A stretch of 64,000 bases of DNA, taken from positions 2,090,500-2,154,499 of the forward strand of contig QXEO01000817.1 in assembly GCA_007115705.1 (NCBI GenBank), given 5' to 3'. Positions 45,933-56,176 of the stretch are shown piece after piece; the stretch's first letter is position 1; every line of letters begins with the position of its first letter. The notes under the pieces were generated by a model, which worked only from the letters and a program-made list of their open reading frames with translations, did not search any database and was not told the DNA's origin. This stretch comes from Dactylis glomerata. Taxonomy: Eukaryota > Streptophyta > Magnoliopsida > Poales > Poaceae. Both the position numbers and the translations under genes were made by a program.

Positions 45933-46449
45933 CTTTGGCAAAAGAAACATCCTTTAGTCCAAGTATGTGGCCGCCGGTGTAGAAATTTTGCAAAGCTCTC
46001 ATATTGACGTGGGCTAACCGGCGATGCCAAAGCCATCCCACGTCGGCCTTAGCAATTAGGCATATCACGGCCGTAGTGGGTTTCTCCGAGAAGTCCACCA
46101 CATACAAGCCATTTTTGACATACCCAACAAAGGCAACCTTGAGAGACTTACTCCACATGACGACCACAATATCAACATCAAAATATGTGGCATAGCCCAT
46201 AGTAGCAAGTTGATGAACAGAAAGTAAATTATAACCAATGGTTTCGACAAGCATGACATTCACTAGGGACACGTCCGGAGTGATCACAACCTTACCGAAA
46301 CCAAGTACCTTAGAGGATGACTTATCACCATATGAGACCGTGACATTTGAAGTATTTGGCTTTAGATCTTCCACAATATTTTTGCTTCCGGTCATGTGGC
46401 TTGTGGCACCACTATCAATAATCCATTTTCCTCCTCCGGAAGCAATGTC
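45933..46449 (-). pseudogene. pol: element B pol, first part: protease and integrase start
   Basis: Open from GAC at 46449-46447, just after a TAG at 46452-46450, to the insertion of C. Carries the protease site DSGATSHMTGS and the first half of the integrase zinc finger (WLWHRRLAHVNMRAL). It joins in frame with 34226 downward across the target site. Confidence 0.9.
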
Positions 46450-46459
46450 CTACAAGAGA

Positions 46460-49207
46460 TCAACTCTTGGTTTTAGGTCCCCATTTTTGGATGGGTCCTC
46501 TTTTGTTAGTCACAAGAATCTTAGGTACCCAAATAGCATATTCAAAGTAACCATCAGAGGGACCAACATATTTAGCATAGACATCACCATAATAATCCCT
46601 AAGAAGAACATAATGAGGGTTATATTTTCCTGCAAAATCATTGTGAGTAGGTCCGGAGACTCCGTCCTTTGGGAGCGGAGACTCTGGGCTAGATGATCTA
46701 GCCGGAGACTCCGGACCCTTTGACCCGGAGACTCCGGTCTCCTCAATTTTCTTCTTTCCATTCAGCTCCTCCCACTCCTCCTCTGTGTAACAAATATCAA
46801 AAGGGACATGAGGAGTAGGAGCAGCAGCAGGCTTTGACTTCTTCTTGTCCTTCTTATTCTTCTTCTTCTTTGAGGGCTTGGCCACCAAACCAAGATCCCC
46901 TTTCTTTGAGGACTCGGCAACAAATCTGAGGCCCTCCTTACCTTTGAACATTCTTTGATTGTTCAAGAGATCATTAAGATTCTTCTCTCCTTGAATGCAA
47001 GTAGCAAGGCCCTTAGCAAGATCGGCCTTCAACCTATTGTTCTCCTCAATGATATCACTATGATCACAAATAGAGTTAGAAGAACAAGGAACTTCAATAA
47101 CTTGCATTGGTGGGACTTTAGATTGTTCAATAGTTAGTTGAATTTGAAGTTGTTCACGAATCTTGGTGAGATGAGAGAATTTGCCTTCCAAAGCCTTGTG
47201 GGCTTCTTCAAGCTTCTCAAACTTCTCATGAAGATCATTATGACCAACGTCAAATTCAACTTTCTCCTTTTTAAGCAACTTGACCATAGCAAGAGCATGG
47301 TCACGTTCTTTAGTGAGTTTTGACAAGATTAGATTATGAGACTCTTCTAGTCCCAACAATTTCTCCTCTAAAGAGACTCTCAAGTTTTGCTCTTCTTCGA
47401 GCTCAATTGATAGAGAGCCAATATCATCAGCGGCTAATCTTTCCAACTCCTCCTTCTCCTTGATAGTGTCATGGGCATCACCAATTTCACACATTAGTGT
47501 CTCAAAGTATATCTTGGTTGGCCCCTTCATGTTAGCAATAAATTCATCACAAGAAACTAGTTCTTTCTTAATCTTAAGACTACTCACATCATCCATAGAA
47601 GTAGAATCGGAATGAGATGATGAAGGAGTAGGTGATGATGTTACCTCCGAGGCCTTGGCCATAAGACACTTGTGGGTGGTGATGATGGCGTTCTCATTTT
47701 GTGAGTTAAAGAGGGATGTAGGTGGAGTGGAGACAATGGCAATGGCGGCCACTTCTCCATTATCTTCATCAACGGAGTCATCATCATCGGACCCGGAGTC
47801 ATACTCCTCATGAACCACCAACACCCTTTCTCCTTTCTTCTTGTTGTCCTTGTTCCCATGCTTCTTGGATGGGTAGAACTTTGATGACCGGCGCTTGGGG
47901 ATGAGCCGGCCTTCATTGTCCTCCTTGTTCTCATAAGGACATTCGGCGATGAAGTGCTTGATTCCTCCACAATTGTAGCAATGCCTCACTTTAGTGTCAC
48001 CACCCTTCCTTGGAAAAGACTTGAACTTAGATCCCTTCATCTTGTGCTTGTTGGCATCCCAAAAAGCATTTGCATTGAGAGCCAAGTGTTCATGGAGTGC
48101 AAACTTGAGATCTTCCGGAGACCAACACTCTTCTTCATATATTTCTTCTTCTCCTTCACCTTGCTTGGACACCACCTTGGCCTTGAGAGCAAGATTGTGA
48201 ACTCCTTGTCCGGCAAGAACACGAGCTCTAGTCTCTTCCGCGTTCTTCTTCAAGATAGACAAGGCGGTGAACTCGCAAAGAACTTCATTTGAGGTCATAC
48301 TCCCAAAATCCGGTCTTGAACGGATTATCTCGGACCGCATGGGTTCTCTTGGGTTGATGGAGGTAATGAACATACGCTTGATATAGTCATCACCATTGTC
48401 TTTGCACCCGAACCCGGTCAAGGCCGTTGCAAGAGCCAAGATCCTTTGGTACATCTCATCGGGAGTCTCATTGTCACGCATAATGAAATCCCTCTCTTCA
48501 CTCTTGAGCTCATCAAACTTAGAGGACCGAATACTCTCATTCCCAATGAAGAGCATAGTGAGATAGTCCCATACTTCCTTGGCGGTGCTCAAGTTGTTGA
48601 TGTGTGCCGCATGAGTATCCGGCACGGCTTGTTGAAGGAGATGCTTGGCGGTAGCATTAAGTTGCTCATCAACTTCTTCCCTTCCGGTCAAGTTGTGAGG
48701 ATCATGAGGTGCAAAGCCATTTTGTATGACCCTCCACAAATGAGTAGAAGAGCTAGAAATATGAGATTTCATTAGTCCTTGCCATCTAATAAAATTGCGA
48801 GAATCAAGCTTAGGAGGAGATCCCATGTTGTTAATGTGTGGCATAGGATAATGGACCGGCGGAGGGGAGTAAGTGTTAGGGGGTGGAATGTAAGCACCCT
48901 TTGCCGGACCATCATTTTCCTTAGGAGGGTCACCTTTATTCTCGGTGGAGGTGGAGCCATTGTTAGGTGGCTTCACCTTAGCCAAGGAGAGTTCCACAAT
49001 AGGTGTGGTGTTTGGGTCGGTGGGCCCGGAAGGTTTTCTTCCAAAATATTCCTCAAACCTAGCCTTCATCTCCAATCTCATGGTGGCTTGCATTGTGTCC
49101 AAGGACGCCAAATGCTCCTCACGTGAGATTGAAGAGGAAGAGATAGATGGAGGAGTATCTTCGGGAGGAGTTTCTTTACTCTTATCCCCATCCATAATCT
49201 CGCTCAA
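46460..49207 (-). CDS. gag: element B gag, intact
   Basis: 915 codons from ATG at 49207 (a second ATG 4 codons later corresponds to the start in C). Copia gag core in the first 300 residues, CCHC zinc knuckle CYNCGGIKHFIAEC, coiled-coil-rich part (LEEEQNLRVSLEEKLLGLEE) and a lysine-rich stretch (KKKKNKKDKKKSK) before a GVSG/PESP linker encoded by the 13-mer motifs (46650-46738). The protein packages retroelement RNA into particles. It is very similar to element C gag but lacks C's two nonsense codons, so it could serve related elements in trans. The stop is TGA at 46460-46462; pol follows in another frame. Confidence 0.92.
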   Translation of the reverse strand: MSEIMDGDKSKETPPEDTPPSISSSSISREEHLASLDTMQATMRLEMKARFEEYFGRKPSGPTDPNTTPIVELSLAKVKPPNNGSTSTENKGDPPKENDGPAKGAYIPPPNTYSPPPVHYPMPHINNMGSPPKLDSRNFIRWQGLMKSHISSSSTHLWRVIQNGFAPHDPHNLTGREEVDEQLNATAKHLLQQAVPDTHAAHINNLSTAKEVWDYLTMLFIGNESIRSSKFDELKSEERDFIMRDNETPDEMYQRILALATALTGFGCKDNGDDYIKRMFITSINPREPMRSEIIRSRPDFGSMTSNEVLCEFTALSILKKNAEETRARVLAGQGVHNLALKAKVVSKQGEGEEEIYEEECWSPEDLKFALHEHLALNANAFWDANKHKMKGSKFKSFPRKGGDTKVRHCYNCGGIKHFIAECPYENKEDNEGRLIPKRRSSKFYPSKKHGNKDNKKKGERVLVVHEEYDSGSDDDDSVDEDNGEVAAIAIVSTPPTSLFNSQNENAIITTHKCLMAKASEVTSSPTPSSSHSDSTSMDDVSSLKIKKELVSCDEFIANMKGPTKIYFETLMCEIGDAHDTIKEKEELERLAADDIGSLSIELEEEQNLRVSLEEKLLGLEESHNLILSKLTKERDHALAMVKLLKKEKVEFDVGHNDLHEKFEKLEEAHKALEGKFSHLTKIREQLQIQLTIEQSKVPPMQVIEVPCSSNSICDHSDIIEENNRLKADLAKGLATCIQGEKNLNDLLNNQRMFKGKEGLRFVAESSKKGDLGLVAKPSKKKKNKKDKKKSKPAAAPTPHVPFDICYTEEEWEELNGKKKIEETGVSGSKGPESPARSSSPESPLPKDGVSGPTHNDFAGKYNPHYVLLRDYYGDVYAKYVGPSDGYFEYAIWVPKILVTNKRGPIQKWGPKTKS

Positions 49208-49240
49208 ACTCTTAGGCGGTTAAGCCCGAATAAGAGATCA

Positions 49241-49253
49241 CGCTCTGATACCA
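49241..49253 (-). other. element B primer-binding site
   Basis: Minus strand TGGTATCAGAGCG, initiator tRNA-Met type, next to the 5' LTR. Confidence 0.92.
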
Positions 49254-49255
49254 AT

Positions 49256-50591
49256 TGAAAGGATCGTATGAGCGACTAGAGGGGGGGTGAATAGGAGCTA
49301 CCCAAATTTTTACTTCTTTTCAAGTTAAGGCTAGACAAGAAGGTAAATTCTCTAGATGTGCTACTAAGTGAATTTACCTAGAGTGACAAGCAAGCTAGCA
49401 ATAACAATATAAGTAAAGGTACGAGTAAAGGATAGAGGTAACCGCAATGGAGACACGAAGACACAAGGATGTATTCCCGTAGTTCCTTCCTTGTTACGGG
49501 AAGTACGTCTACGTTGGAGAGGTGTGGTGCCACAAAGGCCACCAACGCCACAAAGGCTCACCCTATTCTCCGGTGAACAAGCCACAAAGGCGAGTCCACG
49601 CTCCACTAAGCGATGCCCTTGAAGGAGGCACGACACCTTTACACAAAGTATTGGGGCAAGCTCCACAACTCAATTGGAGGCTCCCAATAGGCCCACCAAG
49701 CTCTTACACACAAAGTTAAGCTTGGAGGACGGCTTCTTCCGGCTAGGAATCCGATGAACACACGAGTTACAAGCCCCTCAACAAAACGAGGGGGGAAATC
49801 AAATCGCCTTGGTGGAGGTGTAGATCTAGGTCTTCTCCCTCAAATCCCAAAAGGGCTTTGAGTTCTATTGGCTAGGGAGAGAGATCTAGTGCTTTGAAGC
49901 TTAGGAACAATGGAGGAGAGAGAGTGGAAGCCGCAGCCTTTTCTTGAGGTAGAAGAAGGCTTTATATAGTCCTCCACGAAATGTAGCCGTTGCTGGACGA
50001 CTAGGGCCGGAGTCTCCGGCCGGGAGGGCCGGAGTCTCCGCCCTAAGTGTCTCCAGGGCCGGAGTCTCCGGCCAGAGACAAAAGTCTCCGGCCCAACTCC
50101 GGCCTGGCATCTGAATCGTCCGAGCCAGTTAGCAACCCACGACCAGCCAGACAGACCGGAGTCTCCGGCCCCTGGGGACCGGAGTCTCCGGCCTCAGCAT
50201 GTCGACCCGGAGTCTCCGGCCAGAGACAGAAAGTCTCTGGCCCAACTCCGGGAGGGCATCTGAACTGTCTGACTTTGGGGATTGCCTGGGCGAGTCCCCT
50301 AGGCCGGAGTCTCCGGCCACCAAGGCCGGAGTCTCCGCCCTAGAAGAAGCAACAGCAGTACTTCGTGGATCCCCTCTCCACCATTTCCACCTTCGCGAAG
50401 CACCCTACAAGACAACTAAGCCCTAACTTCAGTACTGGACGACGGGCTCCGATCTTTTCTTCCTTTTTGGGGTGCACCTCCGCGAGATCCTGAATCAACC
50501 TAGAAAATCTGCAAAACTTTAATAGCATGGTTAATTCACCAAATGTTGTTAACAAACACCAAAATACATTTATTGGGGAAATGCTCTTTCA
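49256..50591 (-). repeat. element B 5' LTR (1336 bp)
   Basis: 22 bp longer than the 3' LTR because of one more CCGGAGTCTCCGG-containing unit at about 50303-50335. TATA box at 49961-49968. Confidence 0.93.
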
Positions 50592-51690
50592 ACTGTTTTC
50601 TTCTTTGAGGCGTCGCTTTGGGAGAAGATAGACTTCTGGTACTGTCTTGGTGGTGTTAGTACTGCTGCTACAAGAAATTGATCACTTTAGTGTGACTTTT
50701 CTTATTTGTAATTCTTCTTTTTTTTGGTTGTGTGCATCCGTATTGTCACTAGGACAATGTATTATTGCAGAGGCTGGATGTAATTAGTATCTTCTTGATA
50801 TTAATATATGCTCCTTATCGAAAAAATATTCTCAAAAAGTTGTTTCACGAGAAAAAAACTTGTGTGCAATGCGTAAAAAGCAAAATTTTGATACTAAAAT
50901 AAACGTTGCAAAAATATTTTTTGTTTTTTTTCACACACAAGACACAAAAAATATAGATTTTCCACGAAACTTGGCGTGTGCACAAAAAATGTCAATTTTT
51001 TTCGAAATTCTTTTACGTTTAAAAAATGTTTTTTCGGTGGTGAAAGCATATGCTCCTATATCCCAATTCGAATTTCCGGTTGCTTTCCTCAATTAAAACA
51101 CAGCGCACATGGAGGCATCAATCAATTGCTCGGCCTCGAGCACACGAGCTTCACATTGCAAAATAAAAAGGAACAGTTTGGCAGATAGCTCAGCTCGATC
51201 GCAAGCTAAAACAAGTGTTGGAAAAACAGACAGATTTCACTCCGAGCAGACGACTCCACTCCACTCGTTGTCCACGGCCAACCACCAGACCAGCTTCCTC
51301 CCTCCTCCCCCCTCGCTCCATCCTCCATGGCCGCGGCGCTACGCCTCCCTCCCCTCATCTCCTCCCGCGCCGCCCCTACCGCCACCACCCGGAGGAGCCG
51401 GACAGCATCGTCCAGTCTCAGGGTCGCCGCGCAGCTCGACGACACCGCCGCCACCACCTCCACCTCCAGCGCGCCTGCGCCGCCCGCGGGGTTCACGCCT
51501 CCGGTGCCCAAGCGGTTCGAGGTCAAGCCCGGCCAGTCGGGTAGCATCGCAGGCGCCGCCCTCGCCTTGCCCTTCCGCCTCGGCACCGGCGTCTTCGTCC
51601 TAGGGTAATCCCTCCGGCCCCTTCAGTCGGTCTCTCCCCGTCCAAATTGAACACCCCGGTTGAAATTGAAATGAATTGAATTGAGTTTTG
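50592..51690 (+). repeat. duplicated segment D3, right part
   Basis: Begins with the TSD of element B, continues D3 (LINE-like tail at about 50780-50830, AT-rich upstream region) and runs through exon 1 into intron 1 of the thioredoxin-fold gene. It supplies that gene's upstream region. Confidence 0.8.
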
Positions 51691-54600
51691 ATTGTTTTCC
51701 TTCACTTCGTTGGGAATTGGCAACATTTATGTGCTGCTGGTCAAAAGTCAAGTCCTAGTATGTATGTTCTCAGCTGAGCTGCTTCACCCATGGTCCATGG
51801 ATAATACCATAGTCATACAGTTTATTTACTATATATGCTTAGTACACACATCCGGATAAGTGAATTCCATCGCCAATTCCATATGCCTAGGAACTTTAGG
51901 TGGGCTTTATTTGATTCGTATGTGGTGTGCAGATATGGGGTGTCACTTGTTGATGCTGACGAGATACCACCGGATCAGTATGCTTTGGAATTCCAAGGTG
52001 ACCTCCTTCTCCAATTCCCACATGCTTTGTTAGGCGCAACCGCAGTCCAGGTTGAAAGCAGTACACAACTACTGAACTGAACTACATGTGTTTTTCGTTT
52101 TAGGTCGAAAGGTGAAAGAGACATCAAAGGTGGGGCAGTGTCCTCGACCAACAAAACCTATTGAAATATATGAGTTTGAAGGGTATGGCCGATCTTTCTT
52201 CTGAGATCTAAATCTGTCGTTGTTCATGTTTCTTTTTAAAAAAAACTGTTGTTCATGTTTCTTATTCCACCTAGTTTCTACTTTCTAGTCATGCCCTAGT
52301 GTTTTCTGCTGAATACCCCTGCTGATTTTATTTTTTCTTTCAATTGTGGGTGCTTTCTGGTAAAACCTCAGCTGCCCATTTTGTCGAAAGGTTTGTATTT
52401 TTTGGTTCACTATATCTGTTTTATTCAGTTACCACTCATGTATGATCATGTCTCGGTGTAATCTTGCAGGTGAGAGAAATGGTATCCGTCCTGGACCTTG
52501 ATGTTTTATATTATCCGTGTCCTAAAGGTGGCCCAACCTTCCGTCCAAAGGTTAAAGAGATGGGCGGAAAGCAACAGTTTCCTTATATGGTAATTGAGAC
52601 AGCCTCAAGAATTGTGTTGCTTCTTAGATAGTGCACTCATACTTGATCGTGTGGTTTCTGTTTCTATATCTTTCAAATGTGATTTTAGGTAGCATATTTG
52701 ACAGACAAGCATGATCAAAGTTGATTTACCATTAACTTTTATTCCTGAGCAAAATTGGATTTTCTTAGATTGACATGCTTTGTTCTTCATTCTAAATGAA
52801 ATCAGGGAGTTCTGTTCATTTTAGATTGCATATTTGACTGACAAGCATGATCAAAGTTGATTTACCATTAACTTTAATTCTTGGACAAAATTGGATTTTG
52901 TTAGATTGACATGATTTGTTCTTCATTCTAAACGAAATCAGGGAGTTATGTTCATTTTAGATTGCATATTTGACAGACAAGCATGATCAAAGTTGATTTA
53001 CCATTAACTATACTCAAGTTGCTGAACTTTTTTATTTCTGAGCAAGATTTCATTTTGCCAGATAGGCATGCTTTTTTCTTCATAGTTAAACGAAATCATG
53101 GAGGCCCTGCTTTTCTTGTTCATAATGAACGATGCATGATGGAAGCAAATCACTCTTATGTTGCAGGTGGATCCAAACACAGGGGTTGCCATGTATGAAT
53201 CAGATGCCATCATAACTTACCTGGCAAAAACCTATGGTTTGTATTCCATTCCATTGTTTGCTTTACCATACATACCTTCCCCGGTTTACAAGCTTGCTCT
53301 TAGCCCTTTACTTGCACTTTATTTTCAGGTGATGGAAGTGTTCCGATCATGCTAAAGCTTGGTCTATTGACAGTAAGTAGCTAACTATTTCATAATAGGG
53401 GGCAGTAAGATTTCTTATCATTAGTTAACATTCAGTTGTCCAGCTTGCATAACTTTGTATTATTTATTTTGTAGACAATAACTGCAGGTCTCGCTATGAG
53501 TGGGCGTAGTGGGAGGGTAAATCTCCAACATACAATTTACGCCTGTTTATTCCATTTAATCCTCTGAAAGTTTTGCTCAAACCATATACATTATTGATTG
53601 CAGGGATCTTCCTACTCACCTGCAAAGCTTCCACCCCAGCCAATAGAGATATGGGCATATGAGGTCTAAATCCTCACTACTTTTATTATTCTCAGCATTG
53701 AGATTATTATTTGCTATATTTCATAGTGTATAACAATTTCCAGGAACTGATCATTGCATGCTTTATTAACAGGGATCTCCTTTCTGCAAAATAGCACGTG
53801 AGACCCTTGTCGAATTGGAGTTGCCACACTTGCTACACAGGTATTTGAATGCTTATAACTTTGGCTTACATCAGGTAACAAATAGCTTAATATTCTACCA
53901 TCAGAACACTATGTCAGTGCACAACACTTGTATAATTGACTACTATCATTAGTAGGGCATGTACAATGCATAGCCCCAGGGGTGCTGCCTCGCAGCTTTA
54001 GCTAGGTTCGGGTGGTCCAATTTAGGCTTGGATGATATACTTTTGGAGAGGCGGTCTCTTCTGCAGGAGGCTGCCTCTTCAACACAAAAAGTGAAGAGAG
54101 AGGAAAAAAGGTGAGAGGGAAAGAGAGAAACTAAAGCAGCTTTTGAGGGAGAAAGAAAGTGTCATAGGTTGGATCAATATTCTTCACACTTATTTCTCTA
54201 TTTTTAGGTTCGTGCTTACGTGGGGCAGTTGCATACCACTGCTTCCATTGCTCATGCCCGTATAGCACTACACCCGCAAAGAAGTAGCCGAATAGTATGC
54301 CATCAACAGCTTGATAACAGTCCAGAACTACTGTATAGCATTATAAGTGACTAGTATCACACCTGCTGTCTTGACACCCTAAGAACAGGATCTTGTTGAT
54401 ACTATCTATATTTCTCGCATGACACAACACTGTAAGTAACAAAGAGGTTTTGTTACAGCATTGCGCGTGGCAGCCCCAAGCGGCAAGATTTTTTCAAGAA
54501 ATACGGCCTTTTCCAGGTTTGCATCCTTGCAATTTATGCCCTTGTTGCTAAAATTTCTCCATGCTAGTTATGATAGCCGCAATGAGATCTACTCTTACTG

Positions 54601-54699
54601 TCTTGACAGGCGCCTTATATCGAGGATCCTAACACCGGGGTGAAGATGTTCGAAAGCGCCAGCATTGTAGAGTACCTGAGGGCAACATATGCCGCTTGA
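51327..54699 (+). CDS. plastid-targeted protein with two thioredoxin-fold/GST-N domains
   Basis: Twelve exons join in frame with GT-AG introns: 51327-51604, 51933-51997, 52104-52182, 52372-52390, 52470-52589, 53167-53236, 53329-53372, 53475-53516, 53604-53663, 53773-53840, 54459-54516, 54610-54699; 330 residues. The first 60 or so residues are rich in Ala, Arg, Ser and Thr with few acids, as in a plastid transit peptide. Domain 1 (IEIYEFEGCPFCRK, CPFC at 142-145; VDPNTGVAMYESDAIITYL) and domain 2 (IEIWAYEGSPFCKI, SPFC at 261-264; EDPNTGVKMFESASIVEYL) are glutaredoxin/GST N-terminal-like. Domain 2 lacks the first Cys. Plants have plastid proteins with this two-domain layout; their exact role is not settled here. 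ATG in good context (ccatgg). Confidence 0.92.
52692..53100 (+). repeat. three tandem copies of a 136-bp unit in an intron
   Basis: Units begin gcatatttgacagacaagc at 52692, 52828 and 52964; the third diverges after about 50 bases and ends near the exon 6 acceptor region. They lie in intron 5 of the thioredoxin-fold gene. Confidence 0.85.
53955..54259. mobile_element. probable MITE in intron 10
   Basis: Left end gggcatgtacaatgcatag and right end ccattgctcatgccc are imperfect inverted repeats around about 305 bp. The start resembles Harbinger/Tourist-type miniature elements of grasses. Target duplication is unclear. Confidence 0.45.
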
Positions 54700-55175
54700 G
54701 AACCCCTGTTGCTGCCTTTGTCATCCCTGTGTAAACATGTCTCAAGTGTTCATATGTATTCTGAGGGTTGTAGATTATATTCTTTACTAGGAAAATTGTG
54801 AAACCTAGATGCAGTATGGTGTAAAAAAATCACTGCAGCTGAGAGACAAAGTCTTTGATATCTGAAAAACACTGAATTTGAGGCCGTAGAATAAAGAAAT
54901 GAAAATTCAGAAATGTATGTCTCTTTTTTTCCTTCTTTACAGCATGTATATATCTCTAGTTTGTGTCATGTTAGTTTGGATTTGTAGTTTGGGCTCACTC
55001 ACATTACAATCAGAACCCAAGATCAAACAGGCTCAAGATCTGTTAGAGGTCGATCTAGCCGTCCATTTCCGGATCCAGTACTGACAAAACCGGCCACGCC
55101 AAGAGCCTGATTCGTTCCAGCTCAAAAGTAAAAAAAAAAAAAAGTCAAGGCAAAACCAAAAGCGGCGCAGGGCTC
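54700..55175. other. 3' UTR and intergenic sequence
   Basis: Likely 3' UTR of the thioredoxin-fold gene to about 54800, then unremarkable sequence; an A-run at 55130-55143. No gene seen. Confidence 0.5.
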
Positions 55176-55799
55176 ATGGAAGGAAACCAAATCCAGACCT
55201 CGCCCGTCATGGGCATCTCCTACTCCGCGCCGGCGCCGTCGAGGACTACCCACCACCGGGGCTGGAGCTGGGGCTCGGCCCTGGCCGGCGCCGCCACGAC
55301 GGCGGCGGCGGCGGGCGTGCTGGTGTGCCGGCCGAGGGACCCGAGCTTCGAGCTCATCTCCATCGGCCTGTCCACCTTCCACTTCCGGCCCCCGGCGGCG
55401 CTGGACATCGGGCTCACGCTCACCGTCCACGCCACAAACCCCAACGTCGTGCCCGTGCGCTACGGCGCCTCCACCGTCTCCATCCTCTACGCCGGCACGT
55501 GCCTCGGCACGGCGCAGCTCGACGCCGGCGGGCAGCCGGCCACCTCGTGCCGCCTGCTCCACCTCCCGGCCCGGCTGGACGCCATGGAGCTCGCGCACCA
55601 CGCGGGGGCCATCCTCGCCGACGTCGCGCGCCGGCACATGGAGCTGGACGCCGCCGTGGAGATCGCGGGGGAGGCCGCCGTGCTGCTCTGGTCGCGCCGC
55701 TTCTCCGTCCGCATCGACAGCCACATCGTCGTCGACCCCGTCTTCCTCGAGGTCGTCGAGCAGGACAACCGCTCCGAGATGCAGCTCCACCTAACCTGA
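55176..55799 (+). CDS. LEA-2 (LEA14/NHL-like) protein
   Basis: Single-exon ORF of 207 codons, very GC-rich. The first 30 residues are polar; a weakly hydrophobic Ala-rich segment (ALAGAATTAAAAGVLVC, about 34-50) may anchor it in a membrane. Residues about 55-200 have the beta-rich LEA-2 pattern (FELISIGLSTFHFRPPAALD, LTLTVHATNPNVVPVRYGA, VSILYAGTCLGTAQLDAG). LEA-2 proteins are linked to water stress or, in NDR1/HIN1-like members, to membrane-associated defence; which applies cannot be told here. The first ATG was taken. The opposite-strand ORF of 222 codons is a GC-rich shadow. Its 3' end faces the kinesin 3' end, 377 bp away. Confidence 0.85.
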   Translation: MEGNQIQTSPVMGISYSAPAPSRTTHHRGWSWGSALAGAATTAAAAGVLVCRPRDPSFELISIGLSTFHFRPPAALDIGLTLTVHATNPNVVPVRYGASTVSILYAGTCLGTAQLDAGGQPATSCRLLHLPARLDAMELAHHAGAILADVARRHMELDAAVEIAGEAAVLLWSRRFSVRIDSHIVVDPVFLEVVEQDNRSEMQLHLT

Positions 55800-56176
55800 C
55801 CCGAGTAGAGGCGATGCCTGCTAGCTCCTGATCCTCTGTAAAACCTTATCGTTTTATTTGTGCGATGAAATGCAATGCAATGCAATGCGGCTTTCCCATT
55901 TCCAAACAATGCAAATGCAATGCAGAATCTCAATTCCATCGCTTTGTTTCAACAATGAATTTAGACAAGAATATTTGCTGCTCCACAACATTCACACAAC
56001 AAAATGATACATTCTACAGGCAGGAAAGGGAAAGACAGATGGGTGAAGCTAAGATAGCTCGCAGCCCACGAAAGCCTAGCACAAAAGGACATCAAAGCCG
56101 GGAATTTGATGTCCTAATAACAATAATAATAAGATACGATTACACTGCACACACAAGCGTATCATCATCCATCGTC
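55800..56176. other. intergenic region between convergent genes
   Basis: Holds both 3' UTRs. A short pentanucleotide run (aatgc repeats) is at 55866-55888 and again at about 55908-55923. No gene seen. Confidence 0.5.

Larger units (their letters stand above)
26809..50591 (-). mobile_element. B: Copia retrotransposon, SIRE/Maximus type, split by element C
   Basis: Flanked by the TSD actgt, with LTRs at 26809-28122 and 49256-50591. In element order: 5' LTR, tRNA-iMet primer site, gag (49207-46460), protease/integrase start (46449-45933), [element C 34227-45927], rest of integrase, RT and RNase H (34226-31337), a spliced third gene (30578-28630), PPT and 3' LTR. Without C the element is about 12.1 kb, long for Copia but usual for the SIRE clade. 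LTRs differ at about 18 sites plus a 22-bp indel by eye. Confidence 0.93.

Noticed and set aside
51109..51603. 164-codon ORF overlapping exon 1 of the thioredoxin-fold gene (also 20785-21303 and 20844-21245)
   Set aside because: Proline-rich alternative frames; only the frame from 51327 splices in frame to the conserved domains.
55122..55790. 222-codon ORF opposite the LEA-2 gene
   Set aside because: Very GC-rich shadow frame; the plus-strand frame has recognisable LEA-2 pattern.
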